Shown one piece after another: positions 36,836 to 47,866 of a DNA stretch of 64,000 nt (its first letter is position 1; every line of letters begins with the position of its first letter). The DNA is from Dastarcus helophoroides. Lineage: Eukaryota; Arthropoda; Insecta; Coleoptera; Bothrideridae. Both the position numbers and the translations under genes were made by a program. Location of the stretch: contig CM053334.1 in NCBI GenBank assembly GCA_028583605.1, positions 19,254,618 through 19,318,617 on the forward strand. Reading direction: 5' to 3'. The notes under the pieces are model-generated. The model was not told the DNA's origin. It made no database searches and saw nothing but the letters and a program-made list of their open reading frames with translations.

Positions 36836-38540
36836 TTTGACATAGTAAGGACTTCTGTCTAGAGAGGCGTTTCTATAGAACTTCCAAGCTATGGAATCTG
36901 TTACCGAATGGAATTTTCCCCGAAAGTTAGATTAGATTATATATGGGTCGTTTCGTGTTTCCCTTCGTCCACCCCGCACCTCGACCTAAGGAGATCTTTT
37001 GTGCATATCCTGATCTATGTAGTTCCCAGGTTCAAACTCTTGTGGAAGTTTATTATGGACCTGGGATTGAGTTTTTCCACATCTGAGGGATCTAAGGACG
37101 CCCATCCAAGTTGGACATGCCTTTTGCGCGCAAGCGCATCGCACATGTTCTGCAGCCTCCGCGCAAAAGTGACATAGGTGTGTTGCAGCCTGACCCATTT
37201 TCTTGAGGTGGTACTTCATAGGGCAATGTCCTGTTAAGAGGCCGGTTAGGATCGCCTCAATTCGGATTTGCTGAATTCTAAGTAGACCTTTGTCTTTTCA
37301 GGTGTTCCAGATATGAATCTTTTTGCCTGCCGTAGTCCTGGCTATAATCTCTAGTGGGAGATTCTCGACTTTGTTTCCCATTTTTTTGCTGATTTGACTT
37401 TTAGAAAAACCAAAAGCCGGTTCATGTCCAAGAAATGATGATGCAGATTCTTCTCTAGCGAGTTGGTCCGCAGCTTCATTTCCTTGCATTCCTTTGTGCT
37501 CTGGCACCCACTTAAGACTGATCCTGTTGTGTTTAGCCAGTTGCTTTAGCGTTTGTTTACAGTCCCAAAAAGTTACAATCTATTTGTATTTAGAAAGGCG
37601 CTCCATCGGTATCTGCCCTTGTTTTCTCATACTGCTCTCAGCATTTCGAAGATATAACTAGAGTTGCCCTTTGCAATTTTTGTTAAGTCGAGAACAACAA
37701 ATTTCTTGTGCAGTCCAGTTCGACACAGTAAGGACTTCTGTCTAGAGAGACGTTTCTATAGAACATCCACGCTATGGAATCCGTTACAAAAGGGAATTTG
37801 CCTCGAAAGTTACAACCTATTCGTATTTAGAAAGGCGCTTCATCGCCATCTATCCTTGTTTTCGCATACTACTCTCAGCACTTCGACGATATAACTAGAG
37901 TTGCCCTTTGCGATTTTTGCTAAGTCGAAAACAACAAATTTCTTGTGCAGTCTAGTTCGACACAGTAAGGACTTCTGTCTAGAGAGACGTTTCTATAGAA
38001 CTTTCAAGCTATGGAATTCGTTACCGAACGGAATTTGCCCCGAAAGTTACAAACCTATCCGTATTTAGAAAGGCGCTTCATCGCCATCTATCCTTGTTTT
38101 CGCATACTACTCGCGCTTCCTTTGTGCCCTGGCACCCACTTATGGTTGATCCTGTTGCTTTAACGTTTGTTGACAGTCCCAAAAAGTTACAATCTATTCG
38201 TATTTAGAAAGGCGCTTCATCGCCATCTATCCTTGTTTTCGCATACTACTCTCAGCGCTTCGAAGGTATAACTAGAGTTGCCCTTTGCGATTTTTGCTAA
38301 GTCGAGAACAACAAATTACTTGTGCAGTCCAGTTTGACACAGTAAGGACTTCTGTCTAGAGAGACGTTTCTATAGAACTTCCAAGCTATGGAATTCGTTA
38401 CCGAACGGAATTTATCCCGAAAGTTACAAACCTATCCGTATTTAGAAAGGCGCTTCATCGTCATCTATTCTTGTTTTCGCATACTACCCTCAGCGCTTCG
38501 AAGGTATAACTAGAGTTATACTTTGCGAGTGGACTGAACT
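36836..38540. mobile_element. Mosaic of non-LTR retrotransposon (LINE) 3' fragments
   Basis: Plus-strand blocks repeat CAGTAAGGACTTCTGTCTAG, AGAGACGTTTCTATAGAAC, CTATGGAATCCGTTAC and AGAAAGGCGCTTCATCGCC about four times (near 36840, 37725, 37965, 38340), with extra partial copies. Translated, they resemble the usual end of LINE reverse-transcriptase proteins (FYRTS.LWN.L, ESYNL, FRKALHRHL). Between about 36970 and 37540, on the minus strand, lies an RNase H fragment. Different fragments meet at the shared word AAAGTTACAA. All copies are broken; this is debris, not an active element. Confidence 0.75.
36986..37540 (-). pseudogene. RNase H domain fragment of a LINE
   Basis: Read on the minus strand, 37298-37507 encodes PEHKGMQGNEAADQLAREE, the conserved last part of the LINE-type RNase H domain (His, then Asp of the GNE.AD.LA motif). 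Sequence at 36986-37219 continues with LTGHCPMKYHLKKMG and a CHFC...H cysteine cluster (CHFCAEAAEH), typical of what follows RNase H in jockey/I/R1-type elements. A stop separates the two pieces and no reverse transcriptase is present. Confidence 0.75.
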
Positions 38541-38660
38541 TGAAATTTCGAAATAAGTTGAAATTTCGGAATAAGTCGAAATTTCGCGGGTAATGTCGAA
38601 TTTTAGAATTAACTCAACCTTCTCATAAGAAGGGAAATCAGAACCTCTATTGGTGATTCC

Positions 38661-39876
38661 CAGTGGCGGCTGGTGCTAATAAAATTTGGGGGTTGCAAAG
38701 AGACATTTGCAAAAATGTGCCGAAACTGGAAATTTTAAATTAAGCTTGAGGAATTAGGAGATATTTAGGATTTTAAGTTGATGTATCTTGTACATATATA
38801 GTATATTGCTAAAATTCCCCTTTTTTTATATTCCCAAAAAAACAGAAAGAAAAAGAAGAGAAAGTGCCTACGACAGACGATCTTTGGCAGCTGCAAATTT
38901 ATCAATAAATTTTTACTGAAATCGAGTATTTCTTGGATTAAGTCCTTTTCTTTGAAGACATCGTTAATGAGGACAATCTTTCCTGGCATAATGAATTTTT
39001 TTAAAAGTATTTATTCTTTCCAAACTGGAGAAGCACCACTCTGCATCAGCAGAAGCCATTGGGATAGTTATCAGGATTTTTAAAAGATTTAGAGTTTCAC
39101 TAAGCTCACTGTTTTCTGAAATAATGTTATAGAGTACAAGTAAATCAAAAGCAGATTTAAACTTTTCTTTTTCGTAGATTACAGTTAGTTCAGTGCTAAG
39201 TTTTTATAAATTAAAAAATGGATAGTGGTTTCTTTAAAAAAAAACTAAGGTTGCTGCAATTAAATGGCCAGTGAAGCTAATTCGTTCTTTAGATAACAAT
39301 GTCGCATAGGTACTTCTTTAGCTTCGCGAACTACTTCTGTTAAAACTTCACTTTTTACAAAACACCATCTGCACAATATTTAAGTCATGTATAGGTCATC
39401 CATGTCGCTTAATTTCCAGTTTTTTTTGATACAGATCGGTTAGAGAATGGCTGCGCAATTAAACTTTGCACCGAATTCATTTTTATTTGTGTTTCAAGAC
39501 TCGCAACATTGACCGATAACAGATTATAATAGCGTATCGATATTTGGTTTGCATCCACAAGTGCAACCTAATGCTTGCTTATGGGCAAGTATTTTAAGCG
39601 AACAAAATAAGAGTTAAGGCGCAGGTGCATATGTGTAAAGCAAAGTTTGCAGTCTAGCCTGCAAACCTTGCAAACCATGGACCCAACAATGTCGTCAAAC
39701 GCTTACGAATCGGCGGAATCCGCTATAGTCATTAGTATGTTTGGTTAATTTGGTAGCTATAAATCTGTTATCAATAAATAAAATAAACAACACAAAGAAC
39801 AATTTACTTTCTTTTTTATCCCAGCCTTTTTTTGGAGGTTGTGCAAACCTGCAAACCTTAGCACTAGCCGCCACTG
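38661..39876. mobile_element. hAT-like element relic with CAGTGGCGGCT termini
   Basis: The left end CAGTGGCGGCTGGTGCTAA at 38661 matches, inverted and with one change, the right end at 39876. The flanking 8-mers GTGATTCC and GTGAATAC agree at 6 of 8 bases, suggesting an old target duplication. The interior (1.2 kb) shows minus-strand fragments such as VLTEVVREAKEVPMR and LLINLQLPKIVCRRH that look like decayed transposase, but there is no complete frame. Confidence 0.65.
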
Positions 39877-40187
39877 GTGAATACTGAATGAAATAGTAAG
39901 GGATATAAACAAAACAATCTAAAATCTGTATAATTAAAATGATTTAGACAAATTTGTGGTTACAGTGTCAAATAGTATTCAGTTCAGTCCCCAATTTTTA
40001 ATTAATCACAGATCATCTCATTTCCAGTTTCGCTAGGAATTGTAGAACGTACTTCAGCAAGTTGTAGTGGAATTTAGGATTCAACTAAATGTATCTTGTG
40101 CAGATGTAGAAACAACTGTACAAGATACATCAGAAGAATCCGGAAGTTCTTGCCCTTGTTCTTCTTTGACGTGGCAACCTTCTTCTA

Positions 40188-40360
40188 AAATTGAAATACA
40201 GAACTTGCCCTCTGAAACCAAGAAAGATTAAAGTATCTTTTTGAAGATGACAGCTTGGCTGTCGAAACGCGTTAGCCAGTAACCTTTCTTGTGTTTTTTA
40301 ATCTTTCTTGGTTTCAGGGGACAATTTTTGAAGATAGCCAAGGACCAGTCCGTTCCACCA
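40188..40360. mobile_element. Foldback element inserted in the tail exon of pseudogene C
   Basis: Flanked by a duplication of up to 12 bases, AACCTTCTTCTA (40176-40187 and 40361-40372). Inside, CTGAAACCAAGAAAGATTAA on the left reappears inverted on the right as TTAATCTTTCTTGGTTTCAG. Removing the element and one flank copy rejoins the minus-strand tail reading SYHVKIEEG followed by CHVKEEQGQELP. The insertion therefore hit what was tail coding sequence. Confidence 0.85.
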
Positions 40361-40689
40361 AACCTTCTTCTATTTTGACGTGATAACTTTCTTCTTCCAA
40401 GTGGCTTTCTTGTTTTACATTGAGAGAGCTTTCCTCTTTTATATCGTAAACGTTTTCTGCTTTTATTTCGTGAAAGCTTTCTTCTTTTATACCGTTCCAG
40501 CTTTCTTCTTCCATCATCTGACAGTCTTCTTCCATCATGTGACAGTCTTTTTCTATCATGTGACAGTCTTCTTCCATCATGTGACAGTTTTTTCCATAAT
40601 GTGACAGTCTTCTTCCATCATGTGACAGTCTTCTTCCATTATGTGACAGTTTTCTTGTTTTATATCATGATGGCTTTCCGCTTTTATAT

Positions 40690-41335
40690 TTTGGCAAGTT
40701 TCTTTTGTAACTTGGCAGGTTTCTCTTGTATCTTTGCAGGTTTCTGTTGTATCTTTGCAAACTTCCCTTGTATCTTTGAAGGTTTCTCTTGTATCTTTGC
40801 AGGTTTCTGTTGTATCTTTGCAGGCTTCTCTTGTATCTTTGAAGGTTGCTCTTGTATCTTTGCACGTTTCTGTTGTATCTTTGCAGGCTTTTCTTGTGTC
40901 TTTGAAGGTTTCTCTTGTATCTTTACAGGTTTCTGTTGTATTTTTGCAGGCTTCTCCTGTATCTTTGAAGGTTTCTCTTGTATCTTTGCAAGTTTCTGTT
41001 GTATCTTTGCAGGCTTCTCTTGTGTCTTTGAAGGTTTCTCTTGTATCTTTGCAGGTTTCTCTTGTATCTTTGCAGGTTTCTGTTGTACCTTTGCAAGCTT
41101 CTCTTGTATCTTTGAAGGTTTCTCTTATATCTTTGCAGGTTTCTGTTGTATCTTTGCAGGCTTCTCTTCTATCTTTGAAGGTTTCTCTTGTATCTTTGCA
41201 GGTTTCTGTTGTACCTTTGCAAGCTTCTCTTGTATCTTTGAAGGTTTCTCTTATATCTTTGCAGGTTTCTGTTGTATCTTTGCAGGCTTCTCTTGAATCT
41301 TTGAAGGTTTCTCTTGTATCTTTGCAGGTTTCTTC
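40690..41335 (-). repeat. 21-bp coding repeats with 63-bp higher-order period in C tail
   Basis: About 30 units of 7 residues, alternating ETCKDTR, ETFKDTR and EACKDTT (DNA on the plus strand of the type TTTCTCTTGTATCTTTGCAGG). The three types follow each other regularly, so the real period is 63 bp. This occupies the same tail position as the unrelated 21-bp array of gene B. Confidence 0.93.
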
Positions 41336-43143
41336 TACATCGTATGAGCTTTTATCTGCTGTGTCGTGGCAGTTTTCTTTAGAATTCACACCTTCGGTGA
41401 GTTTTTCATCATCTGACAGTAACGTTTGCACATATGTTGCCGCTTCTTCCGGGGAAATCCCATGTTTTGTAATTAGATGTTGTCTGCAGCGTTTCTCCTT
41501 TACATAACCTCGGTTGCACTTGTTGCATCGGAAATTGATGTGTACTTTTTTGCGATGTACGTTCGCCAAATGTTTGTCTAGATTCAACTGCGTGTAGAAC
41601 TTATTTTTGCAATATTTGCACTTGAAATTTACATTTAAATGGATTTTGTTTTTATGTATTTCGAGGGTGATCTTCTTTCTGAAAGATTCAGGGCAGAGGT
41701 CGCACTTGTATTTGTTGTCGTTTACGTGAGCTTTTATGTGTTCTTCGACAGATCTCTGGTGTTTAAAAATCTGCAGCAAATTTAATAAATAATGACAAAG
41801 TTATTAATGTTAAACAATGATATTCATTAAGGGGAACATTCAAAATAAAGATAAAGTTATAGGACACAACCAGGGAATGTTTACAGGTCCAAAAAGAAGA
41901 AGTTGTAAATTAAATTTATGAAAAAATTTGAAAAGTAATAGAACATTGTGCAAATATCTTACCTTATTGCAAATGTAGCACTTCCAAGTTGCTTTGATGT
42001 CGTGCTTTTGTAATTGTTGCTTCATCTCGTGCTTTAGCAAATGCTGCCTCATCTCACGCTTCTGCGGTTCCCTCACCTCTTGCTTCTGAAAATGCTACCT
42101 AAATATCATTGGATAAAGCAAATACTTGGAGCAATATTTACACTTAAAGTACTCCTCGCTATGGCATGGTTTCGTTGTTGGTGTGCTCTTAAATGATGCC
42201 TTCTATGATACTTTTTATAACATACAGTACACTGAAATTTCTTTTCTCTTATCTCATGAGTTCTTATGTGAAGTGTCAAGCTGCGATATTTTGGAAAACT
42301 AAAAGAAACCAATCTCTCAAATCAAATAAGCAACATCTACTATATCAGTAGTTGTCAAGCTTTCTTCTTCACAAACTATTCAAGACTGAAGAAATTTCGA
42401 TCTTGATCCCAAAATTCTATGTTTAGACTCGAAACATTTACTGTTTTTGGCCAGAGACTAAATAGATTGAACGTTTCAATGTTGTCTCATGCGTACAGTT
42501 GAAGCTAAAATTCGGGGAAGTGGGAAGGTGCATTCCACTACTCTTTGCCGCGTAACGGTTCTAACGATTTAGATGAAACTTTAGAATTAGAGGCTTTTGG
42601 ACCAATAGGATAATTTTTATAAGTGCTTTTTGGTAAAAGTTCAGGAGAACTATTTTCAAAGACGTCTTGGTTTAATAGTAAAATAATTTTCTTTCAATTC
42701 GCGACGCCTGTGTAGAATATTATTAAGCCGGTGCTGTAAATACGTCATGATTGCAGTGAAATGGCGACGCGCGCACGCCGATAATTGAATATTTATATAT
42801 TTTATTTTTACCTACCCAAAGAATGAAACTCTTGATTTTCCTTCACTAATGTGTTCACTGAGGTTTCAACAATGATCCACAATACACTTCCCCATATTTA
42901 CAGCCCATTTTCTTTAAAAAAAAAACCGATGTTATCTTCGCAAAGGTCTGTCAGATAATAAGAGGGCGTTGCGAGCTAGATGGAGCTAGGCTTTCGCCAG
43001 GCTTCCAACTGGCTTCACTGCTTACCGTGTTAGGTTTAGTCTATTTAGTCTCTGTTTTTGGCACTCTTATTTAGAAATTTCGCAATTTTCGTTAACCCTT
43101 TCGCGACGTGCTATTTTCCTATTTGTAAGTATGCCCATAAGGC

Positions 43144-43400
43144 GGGCAGTTTTCGAGGTTTACGGAATCGTATGGTCTTCGTCGTTATAGCATACATTTA
43201 CCGGAAAAGTACGATAATCGGCTTCTCTACAAGAATATTGTACTAAATTAAAGATATAATTCGGATAAACACGGGCAGTTTTCGAGGTTTACGGAATCGT
43301 ATGGTCTTCGTCGTTATAGCATACATTTACCCGAAAAGTAGGATAATCGGCGTCTCTACAAGAATATTGTACTAAATTAAAGATATAATTCGGATAAACA
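43144..43400. repeat. 129-bp tandem duplication in C intron
   Basis: Two adjacent copies start GGGCAGTTTTCGAGGTTTAC and end with CGGATAAACA, differing at a few bases. They lie in the long intron between C exons 7 and 8. No coding role. Confidence 0.85.
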
Positions 43401-43592
43401 AAATCTTCGACTATTTGTCACATTTTTTTAACACGGGAATATACAGTTTTCGGCGCGAAAGGGTTAAATAACGACCTTCTAAAAAATAATCCAAATTCTG
43501 AGATTAAACTCAGCTTTCGATTAAAATTGAGGAAAAATGGAAGTTTTTAATTTTCGACTGATTATTTCGCGAAATTTTAAATGAAATGTAAA

Positions 43593-44231
43593 TCTATATA
43601 TCGCCGCTGTGCGTGTAAGAGAGGTAAAATTAGATAAAATTGGAGAAAACAGTAACTCAGTTTGCACATAACCTCAAACTTAGATTTTTAACTTTTGACT
43701 GACGAGCATATTAGACAGACAGTTAATTATGTTCCAAATGACTTAACTAACGACACTAAAAATTATATACGAAAATGACTTGAACTCATTTTCACGATAG
43801 TTTAACTTAACCCCTTTTACACATGCAGCAGCGATGCCTGGACCGATTTTTACGATCTTTGCTTTGTTGGATTTGTCTGGACCTCGACTATCAGAATAAA
43901 TACCAAAATATTGAAAAAATTCGCGAAAAAACGTTTTATAGGGAGTCCGTGTACAGCGCCATCTCTGATTCATAAGAGGAACATCACAGAAACGTATCGC
44001 TACACTAACCGTAAATGTGTTGTAACCAGTTTCCATTAGATGGCGGCTGTATCTCTTTGGATTGTGGCCGGATTTTAGCTGGTTTTTCGCGTAGGTTTCA
44101 CTCGGAAACGAGCCCAGGATTTTATCGCGAAGCGACAAAGCGAGCGTATTAAATATTTTAATGTAAAATTTGATTCAGCTAATAAGTTAACATTAATTCT
44201 AAGGCGAACGAAGTTCGCCAAGGCCGGCTAG
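43593..44231 (+). mobile_element. Non-autonomous Helitron-like element
   Basis: The 5' end TCTATATATCGCCGC follows an A. The 3' end has hairpin GGCGAAC-GAA-GTTCGCC, then AAGGCCGG, then CTAG followed by T. TC start, CTRR end preceded by a short hairpin, insertion between A and T and no target duplication are the Helitron hallmarks. The 639-bp interior holds a 131-codon minus-strand frame (43743-44138) without recognisable domain. It lies about 30 bp inside the intron after C exon 7. Confidence 0.75.
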
Positions 44232-44669
44232 TGTAAAATAAAAAAATAAATGGCGTTTACCACTTTCCACATTTATGGCATATATGCAACGAAGTTTTCT
44301 GCTTCATGGGATGGTTATTGCGTATGTGGCGGGAAAAATACGGACCAAGTACCGTCTTGCCGCACATCGGACACACTGTTTTCTTCGCCTTTCCATGCCT
44401 GACCTTAGCGTGAAAACGGTACTTTTTGAATGTTTCGTAAATACAACCGCAAAATTCGCAAACGACTGGGCTTCCCCCATTTAATAGGATTCTTCAACAT
44501 CTTTAATCTTCTAAGGACCCTAGCTTCGAGCTCTTTACCTCCGCGATATCTCAAATAATCGCCAAATTCTTCTGATAGTACGTCCAGTTCCCTGCCCTTC
44601 CAATAATCGAAGTTGATTATCCAATTCTTTAATTTGGGCAAGGATTTTAGATTCTTGTCGCACTTTGGG

Positions 44670-44885
44670 TACCCTTTTAGACAGTTTGGGTTCTCTTCCA
44701 GGCGGTTTGGGTTCTCTTCCAACGGTGTTTGGGTTCTCTTCTAGGTGGTTTGGGTTCTCGTTCAGGCGGTTTGGGTTTTCTTTGAGGCGGTTTGGGTTCT
44801 CTTCCAGGCGGTTTGCGTTCTCGTTCAGGCGGTTTGGGTTCTCTTCCAGGCGGTTTGGGTTCTCTTCTAGGCGGTTCGAGTTCGA
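44670..44885 (-). repeat. 21-bp coding repeats (NRLEENP) in C linker
   Basis: About 10 units of the heptapeptide NRLEENP (variants NRLNENA, NRLKENP, NHLEENP), DNA type GGCGGTTTGGGTTCTCTTCCA. They lie in exon 7 between the ZAD second half and the first finger. One unit near 44720-44735 carries a frame change. Genes A, B and D have no such array here, although A (VNDKI, 24 bp) and D (a 42-bp period around ISDGITLGVPND) have other short linker repeats. Confidence 0.9.
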
Positions 44886-46273
44886 TTTAGTCAGAGGATC
44901 GCATCTGATCGTATCCCACTGCCAACCGTCCTCCACATCGCTCAAGTTTACTTCCTCAACCCAATTAATTTTCTTTACAGGTTGCGATATTAGTTCATCA
45001 TTTAGGGCCCCTCGTGTTATTTGGTCAGTTATGATCACATCGCGTGCGATCTCTTCAGTTATTTTATCATTTATGACTCCTTGAATTACTTCGTCAGTTA
45101 TGACATCATGAGTTATTCTAACAAGTACGTCCTCTAGAGTTATTTTTTCATTAGTTATTTCCTTTGTCTTAGTTCTCTTCTGCGGTTATTCGAGGTGCAA
45201 GCATATGTTCGTCTACTTCGCTCAGAGGTGGTAAGTTATCGTCAATTTTCAGGAGATCAAGTATTGGCCTTTTGGTTAATCTCGTGGCGTGTCTCAGTTT
45301 CATCTCAGAGAATCTGCACAGTTGTTTGAAGTCGTAGCAACGATGGATTGAATTTTCGCATGTCCTGCACACAACCACCGGCTTTTCTGTTAAATCAAAA
45401 TCCTAAAATAACCTCAGTGAAGGTGAGAAATTAGATTCGAACTTCTAAACTTACAATATAAGGTTGAATATCGTGAAGTTTTTCTTTTAAGCTGACAAAA
45501 CCATTTTGGGGTGTATTTTGTGAGCCGTTGCATATTACGACTGTCTTTTCAATACTGAATACTTTCAGGCATGTCCTACAAACTCCTTCTACAAAAAATA
45601 AGTGTGGTCATACCAGCAATCTACATGGTGATTAAAAAAATCTAAAATACTGCAAAAGGGTTAACATTTTGGGAAAAAACTCTAATGTAACTCTTGGTAG
45701 AACCAACATTTTGACCTAAAAAAGATATACCTTGCTCTTCTTCTTCTTGTCCAGTCGAGTCGTTAACTTTACATAAAAGCATCGTGTTCGCATTCTCTTC
45801 AATTCCCCACTTTTCTCACGTCATTCTTACTGCTAGCTTCTGAGGTGTAATTCTCTCTATCATTCTGGATATTATTCTGATTTTCGGTTCCGTTGGAAGG
45901 CGTTTCAAATGCATTTTCTGTGACAATCAGAGAAGTAAATCAGGACTGGAATTCTCGATGAAATCTTATTAAAAAGACGCTTTATACGGTAAAAAACACC
46001 TTTTACCTACTTTTGAAACGGTTTAAACAAGTGTAAGACAAAAACTGTTACTTAAAAATTCAATGAAAACTATTAAACTTTAATCAAAACTAAAACTAAA
46101 TATTTAATCGTTTTTATGGCTCCTTAAAATATGTCTTTGAGAGAATTTCTTGATCTTACGCTTTAAATGTATTTCTTCGGGGGTATCTTCCTCCATTTCT
46201 TGTTTTATAGTTACATCTAGTGCAAATGGAGGCGTTACGAATTAACTCAAAAGCGTCAGCTAATGGATCATAA

Positions 46274-47866
46274 TCAGTTGGGGAGTAAATTTTCACTTTT
46301 TGGGACCTCCAATGTTACGTTTTCTCTGGGTTTCTGACGACCTGGATGCAGTTTTTTTACCTGTAAATGAATAACTATAAAAGTTGCGGAAAAATCTAGA
46401 TCTAGACTCTCCAGTAATTTCAAAATAACTGTCTTTTTGTAAGTTCATATCGTCTTTTCATTTTATAAATACAGATACAGTGTTTTTTCGTCTGTTTGTC
46501 CTGGCTAATGTCGGAAACCACTGAAACGATTTTGATGCAATATTCGCGAAAATGCGGAGGAAATATTGACAATTTTTTTTAAATTTAAATACTGTCGTAT
46601 TAAAACTTTTTTAACTTACAGGTTTTAATCGATTCACTTCAATTGTGGGCAAAGCAGTTGAAAAAAGTCTCACTTTTTGTGGCGCTGTTCTATCAATGCA
46701 TTCTTCAGCAAAATGATTCGAACATAGAACATTCGTTCTTCTCGGTATCCACTCTGGTTTTTTCACAAAATTAACCCACACCTGTCTTCTTTGTGCATCT
46801 TTGGGAAAACTAAACAAACTTTTTATTAAATTTACAACGGAAATGGGTCTTAAAATATGGACGTGATATTCGACTATTTCGAGTTTAATTTAGAAATTTT
46901 AACATTAACATCGACGTAAAATCCAGAAATTTTAACATTAACATCGACGTAAATTCCTCATGTCGTGTTCTAAATTTCGATATTTTTTTTTTAAATAAAT
47001 TTTTTTCGGAAAATGCATAATTAAAATTTGAAATTTCGACCGACTTTTGGCCGCTACTGACTGAATTCAAAATTTCGATCGGTCGTTATTTTTATTAAAT
47101 TTACCATACCATATGTAAGTTACGCCAATGATCGCGTTTGATAGAAGTGACCTTGAGAGAAAAATCGATGTATGAATGAAAATGCTTCAAGATTAAATAA
47201 AAATAAGAAAGATCAAAGACAAGATGGGTGGATAACGGACGAATCTGTACTCACCTATGAAAAGTAATTCCCAAGCTTTTATTTCTTACGGTTAAGGAGC
47301 GACCACAGGCTGCACAACTAACCATAGTTTTCAATTGTCTAATTTCCTAAAGGTGAAATTACGATGTCACAACGTAAATTCGTTATATTTGGGTATTCGA
47401 GATGGCCAATTTCCATAATTGATGTAAAAAAGCCGAACAGATCTTTCCTGAGATTTTGTTTATATTCGATTCAATCAACTATATTCGTAAGACAAAACCA
47501 CAGAAATGAAAAATGTGCATCCGACTAGGAACTGAAGTATTAAATCAACCTTTAGATAAATTACTAAAAAAGTAACCAGAACTTAAGCAGAATTCACGCG
47601 TAAACGTGTAAACGATCGGTCGTCATTTTTATTAAATTTACCATACCATATGTAAGTTACGCCAATGATCGCGTTTGATAGAAGCGACCTTGAGAGAAAA
47701 ATCGATATATGAATGAAAAATGCTTCAAGATTAAATAAAAATAAGAAAGATTAAAGACAAGTGGGTATATTTATAACGGAAGAATCTGTACTCACCTATG
47801 AAAAGTAATTCCCAAGCTTTTATTTCTTACGGTTAAGGAGCGACCACAGGCTGCACAACTAACCAT
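46274..47866 (-). CDS. THAP-domain gene with duplicated first exon (possible N-terminal part of C)
   Basis: Exon 1 is present twice (47796-47866 and 47255-47325), each encoding MVSCAACGRSLTVRNKSLG and on to TFH with a GTGAG donor. Exon 2 (46620-46809) gives FPKDAQRRQVWVNFV, LCSNHFAEEC and STALPTI. Together they form a THAP domain (CAAC, FPK, Trp, C..H, ALPT box). Exon 3 (from 46360) stays open only to a stop at 46274-46276. Other frames further on read KKTASRSSETQRKR, VKIYSPTDYDPLADAFEL and ALDVTIKQEMEEDTPEE, suggesting a real but frameshifted continuation. Position and orientation match the THAP exons of A, B and D, so this may be the former N-terminus of C, which lacks linker exons 2-4. An independent short THAP gene is equally possible. 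Confidence 0.65.

Larger units (their letters stand above)
40577..45917 (-). pseudogene. ZAD-C2H2 paralogue C, multiply frameshifted
   Basis: Homologous exons 5-9 of genes A/B/D are recognisable: 45731-45917, 45456-45588 (ZAD first half, VCRTCLKVF), 44261-45402 (ZAD second half VCRTCENSIH, linker, fingers), 41964-42298 and 40577-41770 (four fingers, tail). Lesions seen: +1 in exon 5 (before EKWGIEE); -1 in exon 6 (A run of the KEKL region); stop after ITAEEN at 45169; frame changes near 44730 and 44480; +1 and an in-frame TAG in exon 8 with a length-expanded end; -1 near 40590 in the tail; a foldback insertion at 40188. It is a pseudogene unless several of these are sequence errors. The fingers of exon 9 remain intact (FKHQRSVEEH ... 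HLITKHG). A THAP gene lies directly upstream. Confidence 0.85.

Noticed and set aside
40601..41507. Plus-strand frames of 231 and 257 codons with FSCIFAGFCC and VSLQVS repeats
   Set aside because: Antisense shadows of the 63-bp coding array in the tail of C.
43743..44138. 131-codon minus-strand frame as a gene
   Set aside because: It lies inside the Helitron-like element, has no known domain, and shows no link to the neighbouring exons.
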